Shown piece after piece: positions 10,701 through 22,900 of a DNA stretch of 64,000 nt. This DNA is from Siderastrea siderea. Taxonomy: Eukaryota; Cnidaria; Anthozoa; Scleractinia; Rhizangiidae. The stretch spans positions 3,244,701 to 3,308,700 of the forward strand of contig OZ034976.1 of NCBI GenBank assembly GCA_964030785.1. The letters run 5' to 3'. Made by a program: the position numbers and the translations under genes. Numbering within the stretch: the first letter of the stretch is position 1; every line of letters starts with the position of its first letter. Below the pieces are notes generated by a model that was given only the letters and a program-made list of their open reading frames with translations, made no database searches and had not been told where the DNA came from.

Positions 10701-13700
10701 AACCCTGCCATAACATAATTTTGACTTTTTCTAAGAAACCATAATTGTGCTCTCTTATTTCAGGTGAGGATTTTGTATGGGGAGTTGGAAGCCAGGTTTC
10801 CAGATGCGCAAGTAGGTTTAAACATTTTGAGTGGAAGTTCAAAATATCACTTTCTAACTTGCAAAAATATATGCACCAATACCTGGGCTTGAAATGGTAG
10901 ACTGTTTTCTTGTGTAATATGTTGCAAGTTTTGGTCTTAGCCCTGGTGGTAATCCTACGCTGGATCCTATAAGATTTTCTGGGCTCCTGTAAGTTCACAC
11001 AGGATCCTACCCAGGATCCTAAATGGCAATAATCTTAACCATGTTTTATAGGATCCTACTCAGGATCCTGTAAAATCTTTGAGGATCCTGCTCAAGATCT
11101 TATAATTATAGGATCCTGTTTAGGATAAATAGGATCCTAAACAGGATCCTACAGGTTTAGGATCCTTAACAAGATCCTGTAGGATCCTACAAGATCCTAG
11201 AAAAGATTTTAATAGGATCCTACAGGATCGTGAGTTAGATCTTATTAGGATCCCGGGTTAGGATCCTACAAGATCCTATTAGGATCCTATTAATTATTAA
11301 GATCCTGTGTAGAACCTGTACCAGTGAACCTTTGTAAAACAAGCATGTCAACAAGAGTTCAGGATCTCTCTCTTTTGACTTGCACTTATCTCTCGTGTGC
11401 TCTTGTCAATTCCCAAATAGCCTTAAGAAGTTTGAATGGGATTTAAGTTTAATCATTGCTGATGACATTCAAACATGTTACAACAGTGTTCTACAGTTTG
11501 CAAGTTAATTTTTAGCTCAAGATCTCTGTCTATAAAGCAATGACAATTATGTTGCAAATTGTACATCTCACTACTCAGTGCTTTCAATAAGCACCGATGG
11601 CCGACAAAAAGCGTCGGCTATTTCGCTCAGAAAAGTCGGCTACTTTTTGCCCTTCAGGAAGATTGTTTCAAACCCCTAGTTGATACAGTCGGTTACTCTA
11701 TTCAGACGAGCTGCCTACTTGAAATTTTATTGAAACCCCTGCTACTACTGAAGAGGACAGATGTAGCTGTTGAAACATGTGTTTTCTTAAAATCAAATGT
11801 GCTGGTTTGTTTCTTTTAAATGTAAGCTATCTCACAAGACTATTAATATCCTTTAGAAGACAGAATGTTCGACATTTTTTTTTCACAGAATGTGATTTGT
11901 CATGGCATCCCAAATGTGCAGTAGAATTGTCAAAGTTCCCTTGTATAATTCACATAAAGCCAGACCACGATGATGACGATGATGCAGATGTTTACATTGA
12001 TTTTGTTACTGTAAGTTCATCTTCCATACATTCAAACCTCCTGTAAGCGATTACCTGAAATGCTGGGAAAGATCTTCACCAAGGAAGGGGGATTTCTTGT
12101 AAATGAGCAGTCTCAAACAGAGTCAGATCTAACTGGAAAAACCATTTTGATTATTATTATTTTCGTCAAACATGTTTCCTAATTCTATAGTGGAAAATAA
12201 TGTTTTAAAAAGTAATTTTTACATAAGAGTTAGATAATTGGAATACCTAGCACTTGGATGTACCATTAAATGTACATGTAACAATTAAACAAATATAATT
12301 TATATTTCTGTCGTTATTTTAAAAATACTAGTTTATTCTTCTCCGGCCTCAGCTACAGTACAGGTAGTTCTTTCTAACTGTGGGTGTCCTATCCATCATT
12401 GTTTGACAATCTGTGTGTGTTAGAGCAGTTTCCCATTAAGTGACAAAAGTGGTACTTCCGATTTACTTTACTGGGTTCTTTGGTTCTAAGTTTTTTCCCT
12501 TTCACTCCTAAGGGGCCGATTACATGAGGCGGGCTGGCTCGGTTTGCCGGGATCTCGACACGTCTGTGAAGCACACTAAAAATCAACTTCACGATTACAT
12601 GGAAAAATCTCAGCCTGGCTAGCTGGGATCCCAGCACTGCGATGCTGGGATCCCGGCTAGCTGGGCTGAAAATTTACCATGTAATTGCGATTGCCAGGAC
12701 AACACTTTCCCGTTACTAAATTTCGCTTCAGAGCAAAATGGCTCACCAGAAGATCAGTATTTCTCTTTTTATGTAACACATAAAAGTTTATCAGACCATA
12801 AAGCTAGTATGTAAAACTGAAAGTAATACACCAAAATAATGGATTAGCGAAAGTAAAAGCACTCGATTCTTGCTCTTTGCTGTAGCCATCTTTTCACATG
12901 ACAGCTTTTAAATTTAGCCGCAGGTGGGCTGACCTGCCTCATGTAATAACGGGCTGAGCAGTCATCTTGGTAGACCTAACCAGCCCTGCTACCGAGCCAG
13001 CCCGGCTCATGTAATCGGCCCCTAAGAGTTCTTAAGATCCAAATTCCAGATGAATCCCATATTTCATTTTGTCAAATACCATGTGAAAGTACTGCTGACA
13101 AGGTTTAATTTGAAAGGTCGCACCATAGGATTTCATCCACAGACTAGAAAGTTAGAATCACCTTAATGCCTCCATAACTGATTCTGGGAGTGAAAGGGTT
13201 AAAAAAAAAACTTGCACCACTTTTTCAACCAATCAGGTGTAAAAAGCAAATTAAACTAACCATGACTTGCTTGCATGCATTTGCACGCATTTGATGCTAA
13301 TTACTTGCAATTGCTCCAAGTTCTGATTGGTTCATTGTGTTGTTGCGTCTATGCGATTGATCAGTCAGTCAGAGTAATTACTTTGGTTGTGTTTTTATGA
13401 CACTCATTTAAAAACCGCTCTAATACAATCTTGTCATGTCTTGTTTTAACAATAAATGCCATAGGATCCCGAGGAGTGGCAGGTTGACGATGTTTTAATG
13501 TGGCTTGCGGCTACTAATCACTATCTATATGCCGAGGTCTTCAGAGAAAATGATATGACTGGAGCTAAGCTGCGACGGATGACAGAGATTTCACTGAGTC
13601 AGATGAATATCACCGACAGCACGCACAAGCAATCTCTTTTGCTTGCTGTTCAAGAACTCTTCACTGGAGAGTCAGAGATTGTAAGTGATAAATGTTTCCC

Positions 13701-16700
13701 TTTTTCATTTTAGAGTCTGAAATTTGGGAAATTTTCACTTGCCTTGGAAGAATGAATTTTAACACTACCATCACAGGGTCACTTTGCTCAATCCCTTTTA
13801 TTAATTATTAAAACCAGTTCCAACAGCACATAAAACATCTTTCATCATAATTGGCAAACATCCACAAACCCAAACATTAGAACCACTTGCACTGCATGAT
13901 AAACAGCACCACAGGAAAGTACTGCTAAGTAGCTTTCATTTGAATGGTCACACTTTAGGATTTCATCCACAGACTCAAAAGTTAGAACCACCTTGTGCAG
14001 CATAATAAACAGCACCACAGGAAAGTACTGCTCATTAGCTTCAATTGAATAGTGATGTAGCTTAAAAAGATAGAAAGACCTGTCAAGGAAAAATATGTTA
14101 AATTACAGGTGGAACTGTATCATATTTTTGTACTTGAAGCTTTTGTTTGATACCCTTCTAATTAGTTTGGATGTCCACCAACAATTTTTGTTTAATTTAT
14201 AGTTTTTTAAATTTGTTTGAAATTGTCAACAGAGGAAAACAGAAGTGTTTAGTGGACTTCAGTCAGCCAAAAGTGGTATGTGTTGTTGTAGCTGTTAATT
14301 AATATTTAATTAAGATTGAAATTCCTCAAATGTTCCAAACTAAAAATTTTTACCTGAAACCAAATAGACTTGAAAGTGTGAAATTCACTAGTTTCCAACC
14401 CTTTTCCACATACAGTAGAATATTTTTATTATAACTGTTTTTAGTGTAATTTTAATGCTGTATTCACCGTGCTACCAAGTGAATATAACATTTCAAGGCG
14501 TGGCTGTTAGGCTAAGTTACTTTTATAAATATTGGCGAATATTAACCTCGCCATTCACCAATATTTACTTCGCCTTCAGCGAATAATAAATTGTTACATT
14601 TTTTTTCTCGCCAATATTTACTTTGCCTTTGGGGAAAAATTGTTAATTTTTTTTTCTTTCACTAGGTTCAAAGGGTAGTCATTTATTTAAAGAACAGAAC
14701 TTCCCGACACTGCAGTGGTGTGACAAGTGTGGCAAGTGTCTGTGGGGATTGTACCGTCAGGGAGTGCAGTGTTCCGAGTGTGGCTTTCAGTGTCACAGGA
14801 CGTGTATGTTTGACAGCATTGTTGTGTGCCCGAGAAGGAGGGTCAGAAAAAGAAGAACGAGCGATGCAGAGGGTACATAATAACTACTAATGTGTGGTTC
14901 CAGAAAATATCTATACCCTCCCCATGGAAGGGATCAGAATTTCCAGGGGAGTTGGGGGAGTCAAAGGCTCAGGAAAATCCTGGCGGGGGGTGTTGTATCA
15001 ATTTATATTATTTTTCCAGACCGGTTCCATTATTCCTATATGTTAAATTTTCTTTGTTTGCATTTTGCTTACCGATCTGCGGACGTAAACATTGATCTTG
15101 TTAACTGCACAAAAGTAATATTTTCAAGGTGGTCATGCTCGATTTCTGGTGCTGCGAGAGTCTGGTCATTGTACCAAACAGCGGCTGATTAGCAAACAGC
15201 TCATGTTGTGGAAGATGAGTAAATCCCGTAAATTCCACCAAGGATCTCTGTCACACATATTTAAGCAGATACGTCTATATCGAACTGTATCTGTCTCTGC
15301 TAGTAGTAGCGCAGACATTTACGTCGTATTTCTTCATTGTTGTTCGCTGGCATGAAAACTATCGTTTGAACTGAATTATTGCTCAACATTGAGCACAGTA
15401 ATAATTCGGAATCGACACAAAACAGTTCTTGATCCCGCTAAGAGTAATTCTTGATCGAAAACTACGTAAAAACACTGTAATAATTATAGTTCGGGAGACA
15501 AAGCCGCTTGAAGGGCTGACAAAAGTTTTGAATGGAAAGCTTTTGCCGCTTGAGCGGCTGACAATTTTCTTTGCATGGAACGGTCAAACGGCTAGTAGAT
15601 TTCTTCACACAGAACGGTTTCACGGCTCGAATGGCTGGTAAATTCCTTCACACGGAACGGTTGCACGGCTTGAACGGCTAGTAAATTTCTTCACACGGGA
15701 CGGCCGCACGACTCGAACGGCCCTCAATTTTTCTTACACGGATAGCTTGCACGGCTCGAACGGCATCCCTTTCCGTTCTCACGGCTACTGAATGGCAAAC
15801 GCGCGGCTATCCGTGTCAAAATGGCAAGTCCTAAGGAACGGTTTCGCGTGAGAGGTCACATATTATCTGTAAGAAATTTACAACTCAGGTGCGTTATATA
15901 AATCAAAAATAAAAACATGCCCATTTCACCGGTTTTGACTCAAACATTAATATTTCGGCATGAAAGAAATGGGCAAAATTTCTTCGGTAGCAGTGGAAAA
16001 TCACATAGTCGTCATTACAATTGCAGAAAGCAAGTATAAAATAAAGTAAAAGGCATCCCAAGTGTTAAAAGGGAAGTGTTTGATGGGAGTGCGTAACATG
16101 AACCATTGTTCAGATAAGTTTCAGAACATTCCCGCGTGTGTGCTGAAATGTTCTTGAATGCATTCATGCTGCTTGCAACGTTGTTTTCAGCTAAACTTTA
16201 CATTAGATAAATCTAGTTGTGCAAAAGTTTTCTAGCTTTGCCAGGTCTCCAGAGAAGGCGGTTTACCGCACATTTTCGCACAACACGACGACATAATAAC
16301 AGTGACAAGGAGGCTTAATTAACAGTAAGCATCACTACAAAAGAACGGCTTGAAGAACCTTATCGTCATTGAAAACATTACAAACATCAAAATCTTCACT
16401 GAAGGCCAGGAATGATAAGATTTTCCAGCTGCCAAAGGAAAGTTAATGATGCCAAATGAAAGGTAATTCTATCTGAAAATATCCGTAAATAGAACTTGCA
16501 AATTTGTTACACCAAAATCTAACACAAAATGTTGTTTTGATTACAGTACTCATTTTTACCTTGGCAGCGTAACTTAGCGATTCTTACTCAACATTTATTT
16601 CTCAAGAGAACTTGTATTTTGTCAACTGAAAACTCGAATTGTAAATTGAAGTGTTGCTGTTTCGTCAAGATAATGAAGCAGAATTGGTCGTAAATAGAAT

Positions 16701-19700
16701 TTATGACGATATGCATGCACAATAGCATTTGGCATGTGACATAACTTCTGCTCATATACGCGAATTTACCAAAAAACGCAAGTAACCATCGAAATTTGGA
16801 TTCTTAAACTATAGTTTAGCTAATTTTTCGCTTTAAACAAGAAATAGAAATATTTCCAGGGGGTGTAGGAAAAAATTGGAATTTCTGGAGGGGGGGAGGG
16901 TTATAGTTTGTGGGCCATTTTTGGAAAATCCAGAGGGGAGGGGGGGTCATATGAAAAATCCCTTCTGTGGGTGGGGTATGGATACTTTCTGGAACCACAC
17001 AATACTAGAAATATGTGACTTGCAGAACCTTGCGAAGCTCGCTGTTCATGCTGAATTTCAAGCCGGCGTTCACATTGAGATTCGCTGGTACATCTCCCCT
17101 GGCGAGGATTTCCAGCCACTTGTTGAATGTCCCTCATTTGTTTCAGAAATTGGTCCAGTAAACAAAATTTTATTGTTCACTGATGATGAATGAACATGAC
17201 TGTCAGCATGCAATAAAGTGTTAAGGAAATAAATAAATGTGAGAGTGACACTTTAATGCAATCTAAAGGAGTAAGTGTTTCATTTGTTAGAGCATGCCAA
17301 AAAACTTGAAAATTGTCTTGCATCTCCTCCATGGCTGCAAGTGAGGGTCTGAACAAATGATCACCAACATTCAGCTGCACACATGGCTTATATTTAACCT
17401 ACAGTGTACAAGTAGGTTTCCACTTGTTAAAAAAAAGAATTGGAATTTAGACATTACATTATTTCCAACAATTTAACGTCAATTTGTTATAACAGTGGAG
17501 GTTCCAGGCTTAAAGAACTTTCAAGACACATTCATTGCACAGTTCATCAGATTATCCAACCCCACATAAACAGCTAAACCTTAAGTGCTAATCAAGAGAA
17601 TTTAATAAATGAACATTGTCTTGAAAGGTAAAATGCCTTTAGACTCTACAAATTGTCTGGCAGGTGCATGTTTGTATTGCCTGCGAAGTACATTCAAGGA
17701 TATTGTTCAATAAAAATGTGAGCTATTTTTTTTCACTTGGTACACTTTTTCTCTAGTTCCAGTATTTGGAGCAGAACTGGGGGCGCAGTTTCGTCCAGCC
17801 AGCAAACCTGCACCAACTGTAGTAATGAAATGTGTCCAGGCCGTCGAAAGAGCAGGTCTAAAATCTCTTGGCATCCACAGTATCATACCTTCTGGAAGTG
17901 AAAAGAATGCACTCAAAACTGCTTTAAATCAAAGTAAGATGTTGTTGACATGTTAAGGTTACTCTGGACCTTCGCGGGTGTCCTCGGGGAAAAAATTCGT
18001 ATGCGCACCATTTTAAAGGAAAACACCGCAAACTATATATCATTGGGAAGCTTATTAAGTGTAGATTTCGGAAAAAAATATTAATTGCCGGTTTCTTCAA
18101 TTCCACAAAAGAAAATCGCAAACAACCACGAAAATGACCATGTGTCATTCAATTAAATTAATAGGGTATCAAATTCAAGCACATTGGCAAAATAACTGCA
18201 CAGTGTTAATCACAAAGGATCAATCATCAAGAGTGTGTCAGCATTTGTCGATATTCTGACTGGTTATTTTTAAATTAATCTGTCAAGTTCGAGCAGCAAA
18301 GAATGCGCAATGGGCATTGCATTGAAGATCGCCATGGGTGAAATATTACAAATTTCAAAAATCCCCGACACACTTGTTTCACAACATCTAAGGAATGCTC
18401 AGGCCAAATTTCACAGAAATCTGCCAAATTTTGGTACCCTATAAATTCATTTGTTTGATTAAATGATGCATGGTCATTTTCACAGTCATTTTTGCAATTT
18501 TCTTTTGTGGAGGACACGGGAGGACACCCGCAAAGGTCAGAGTAACCTTAAACATGGCTGTTACGTTTTTCTACATTGGTCTGGTTTAAAATGAGTGGAG
18601 TGAAGGGAAACAGCACCAGTATAGGATTATCCTGGTTTCATCTTGTAAGTGTATTTATGTATTCATACTCCAGGGCTGCAAATAATTTTTCTTTCTTGAA
18701 AGGACATATGTCTGACCAAGTCTCCATTTTGGTCGGACAAATAGAAATGTGGTCGGACGTGTCCTTTTTTAATTATTAGTTTTAAGGAGAAGTCTTTTTG
18801 AAATGATTATTTCTTATCTTCATTTACTTATTATTTGGTTAAAAAATTTGTCCGGACATAATGTCTGATCAAAGTTAAGATTTCATCGGACATGGGCCGA
18901 TTTTAGTCGGACATTGTCCGATGACCGACTCTGTTCTCTTGCTCTGTACTCTTGTTTAGACAAATCGGGATCCCCCTACATAACGCTAGTCATCCAATTT
19001 TGATTACAGGCCAAATTGGACTCCACTCAGCCCTTTACCATTGCGTTATTAATGCACATTTAAACCGACAAAAAGAAGTTTGATGAGAAATAACGCCATT
19101 TCTTGTTTGATACCAAATTAGATCATGTTTCTCGGTATTTCACTCTATGCTTAGATAGAACTGACTGTACATTTGTCAAAATTTCTGCTTTTTCCTCATT
19201 AAGAAAGTAAAAATTTAGAAAACCTTCCTTAAATTTATTTGTTATTTATTAATTATTTTTTCAACTTTTAGATGCCAAGAATGTAAACATGGATGATGAG
19301 GAATGGAGAAACCCTCACTGTGTCTCTGCAGTTCTTAAGATGTACTTAAATGAGCTTCCAACATGTGTATTTACAGAGGAAAAACATATTTTGTTTGTCA
19401 AAACATTCAAAGGTAAATACATGTACTGTCAATAGAGGTACCAGCACATTTGCTAGTCATGCTTACAAATGCTGACACATGCAACCTCAAACATTAGTCA
19501 CTGTTAATCCTCCATAAAGGGCCCTCAAGTTACTTGAAAAAAAAATTGGTTGCAAGATTCTGTCCCCATTCTGAGTACACACAGCAGGGTTTATTCTAGA
19601 GCATGGCAAAAAATGCCACATAAAATTCACGTTGGCACGTCAAATAAGGTGCACAAAATTGTGCCCAAGGATAATAAAGTATTCAAAAACATCAGTGACA

Positions 19701-19866
19701 GTAAGATTGATATGATCGCCGCTCTATACTTCGAAATTTATGGCCTGTCACTGTCTTAATTGCATTTCTCTTCTTCATTTGTTTCTGTGTTCACATTCTG
19801 CACTTTCACGAGTTGCTCTATTCTTTTTTCTTCCATGCATGTATTACGATTAATAATAATAACAAT

Positions 19867-19917
<51 letters not shown>

Positions 19918-22900
19918 TAATAATAATAAACACAGGGAAAGTCACCATTTGCAAGTAACAAGAGCCATTATCATCTGGGATTCTGTAGTTACTTGAGTCC
20001 AGGCCTTCTCAGTCGCATTTTTCTGGGTCCCCTTTCTTGGAAAAGGGCCCCCTAAAATTACAGAAGGGGACCCTCGTTGGCCAATTTCTAGAATAAACCC
20101 TGAACAGTACAGCATCCACAATTTCAGTCAATCAGAAAACTAGTATAGGGTAATTGTGATTAGCATATTATACCAAACCAGTGGATAATGGTTTTTGCAA
20201 GCTGTGATTGGCCACTCAAACTTGGGATCGTATCCGCTAGTATTCACCTCCCAGCATTTTTCTGGCTTTCGTGCACAAGTTTTCCCTCATTTCTCAGAAA
20301 AAAGGAGCTATTTGGAGCTGGCTATCTACCTAAATTTTTTAAGCTACTTACGGTATGTCCCTGGAGCTGAAAATTATGTGATACAATAATATTGTAACCC
20401 CTTCCCTTATATGACTTTACCTGTACTGCACAGGACTGTGCAACAAATTATGTCATGCATACGTGTGATTTTCAATAATTTTTGGTTTCTTTCTTTCTAA
20501 GGTGCAAGTAGACAATCTGTTGGTGCACAGATCACAGAATTGGTGGAAAACCTTCCTGAAGAAAACAAGTCTCTCCTCGTGTACCTCTTAGAGCATCTCT
20601 ACAGGTAAGAGTAATCAAAATGTTTGTGATCAGTATTATTCTAAAGCCAATTTGCCACGTTACAAGATGAGTTAAGACTTGGGACTTAATCAAACTTATG
20701 GCAGAAATCAGTTACAAAGTAAACGCCTGTCACATGTAAGAACATGAAATCAAAATCAGCAGTCGTGGCAAGTTTGACAAAGCTTGGATGAAAAGTCTCC
20801 AAATTTCTCCAAAGTTCATTATTATATCAAGTTTTTAAAAAGCAGAGAAAACCTCTATTTTGAGAAGTGCATCCCTCATAACCATTCAATACAAACTCTG
20901 TAAATTGTCTGGTTTTTTTAATGCATTTTTTTCAGCTCCTGTTGAATCACTTAGTTTTAAATGTCAATTTGTTATCCATTAAAGTGCCACTCAAACTTGT
21001 TGAACGTTGTGCAATGGGACAGAGCTAGAATATGTTTTCGTTACCTGCATTCAGTTTTTTACGGTATCTGAAATTTAGTAATTTTTTTAAATTTCTTTGA
21101 AGGGTCAGCCAGAATGTTGAATGGAATGACATGTCAACCAGAAAACTAGCAGCTGTATTTGCTCCTCTGCTGTTGCGACCAAGCCATCAGAATGTCATGT
21201 GAGTTAAACCTTTAAGCCCTGACATGAAAATTCATATTCTCCTTACTGTTCTCCATATATTCCTTATGGAACAGGTAAGGGGAAGTTGTCTGAATATCAA
21301 GACGTCTCATCTTTGGTGATCACTTCCTTTATTCTCATCACTTGAGTGTTTGAACAAGTAGTGATAGTGTAAGGAGAAATTTCATTTTCTTCACTGTAAG
21401 GGTTTAAAGGGTTAAGTTTTTTACATGTGGTCAAGGAAGAAAGGTGGTATGATTTTATTAAAACCATTTTATTATTTCTTTTTACACAGGTCACTGGTTA
21501 CAAACCATGAGATAACAGTCAATATTTTAGACCTTCTTATAACTACTGGAGAGTGGACAAGAGAGAAGAAACCTCCAGGTATAATAAAATGGTGCTTAGT
21601 CTTGTACAGCAAACTCACGCTATTGCAAACACTCGAGATTTTAAAAAAAATGTTTAGCCGAAATGGGACTTTTTAAATAGAGTAAATGACTTTAAGAGCA
21701 TTGCGGGTACAAATGCAACTTAAGGAGCTGCAAAAAGAAGCCTGAAAAATTCTAGGCTTGAAAGGAATTTGAACCCATGACCCTGCAATTACCCATAAGT
21801 GCTCCTGACCAGTAACTGAGCAATCAAACCAAATGGGAGCTGGTCAATTTGTACGAAATCACAAATTGGTCATGGTGTTTACATGGTTTTAGAGGTTTTC
21901 GGTGCTTTTTGAGCCTTTGTGCCCCAACCACCCTCTTTCCACTGTCTTAACAGCGTAAAGGATGCCTGATTCTCGTTATGTGGGGTTCGTGGCTGGGTTG
22001 CCAGAATTTGCCAGCCGTGGGGATCTCCATCTTGGAGGTGGTTGTTGAAAGTGGAATCTCCTGGATGTCCCAGACACCCAACCCCACTATGCAATGTGAC
22101 TGTTATTCCAAGGGCAATATGTTTGTAAGGGAGACACGTCACTTTTGAAGATAGTGATATTTTTAAGATAGGGTGTGCATGTTTAAAATAGTTGAGTTCT
22201 GTATCTTTATCCTCAAAAATTACGGTCAATCGATGGAAGTGATTTAAAAAAATACTTCCAAGGTCCGATAAGTTATCGGGACTTACGAAAAACGGGTCGA
22301 AGAGGCCTTTTGGCGGTTGAAAAAGAGGGATTATGTTTTTTTATCTTCAATACAGTTTCAGATATGAACCAAAAAAGTCAATAACGGTTAACAGTATACA
22401 TCTATAGCTTTAAAACTTAAGTTGACTTCTTTTCTGAAGTCTGTCCTCATTTCAAAAGGCAAACATAGCTTGCTAGTACGCTTCTAGAGCGATTTTCAAT
22501 TGAGTGCCATAAAACCAAAACCAAAGCAGTTACCCCAGCCAATCACAACAAACACAGATTACTAAATGAACCAATCGGAACTCGAAGCAAATACAAGGAA
22601 CCGGCGCCAAGCGCGGGAAAATCCGTGCGACTTTTCCGTGCGACAAAGTCGCAATTGGTGTTGGCTTTACTTCTGGTTGGTCGAGAAAATGGCGCGAGTT
22701 AGTTTAACCATCACAGAGCGAAGTGAAGTACACTCAAAGCAAAACACGTTTTACTTTCTACTTTCGACGATCAGTTGAAAACCCTTCTAACGTTGGGACC
22801 ATTTTATGTTTAACAGTCCCTCCGAGATCAGGCAAAAAAAGACAATCTGATTTTGTGGACACGCCCGCTGAGCCAACAGAGAAACTGGAAGATTGTCCCT

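Noticed and set aside
11889..11892. Joining PIK3R exon 2 directly to the exon at 11889
   Set aside because: This makes a TAA at the junction. Including the 48-bp exon 10764-10811 closes the phase and completes the first C1 finger.
14826..15192. Open frames following the second C1 exon
   Set aside because: They run into the TIR element. The exon ends at 14872 and phase 1 continues correctly at 17757.
18670..18935. Protein-coding exon in PIK3R intron 8 with GTCGGACA repeats
   Set aside because: The repeats occur in both orientations and the frame is closed by stops.
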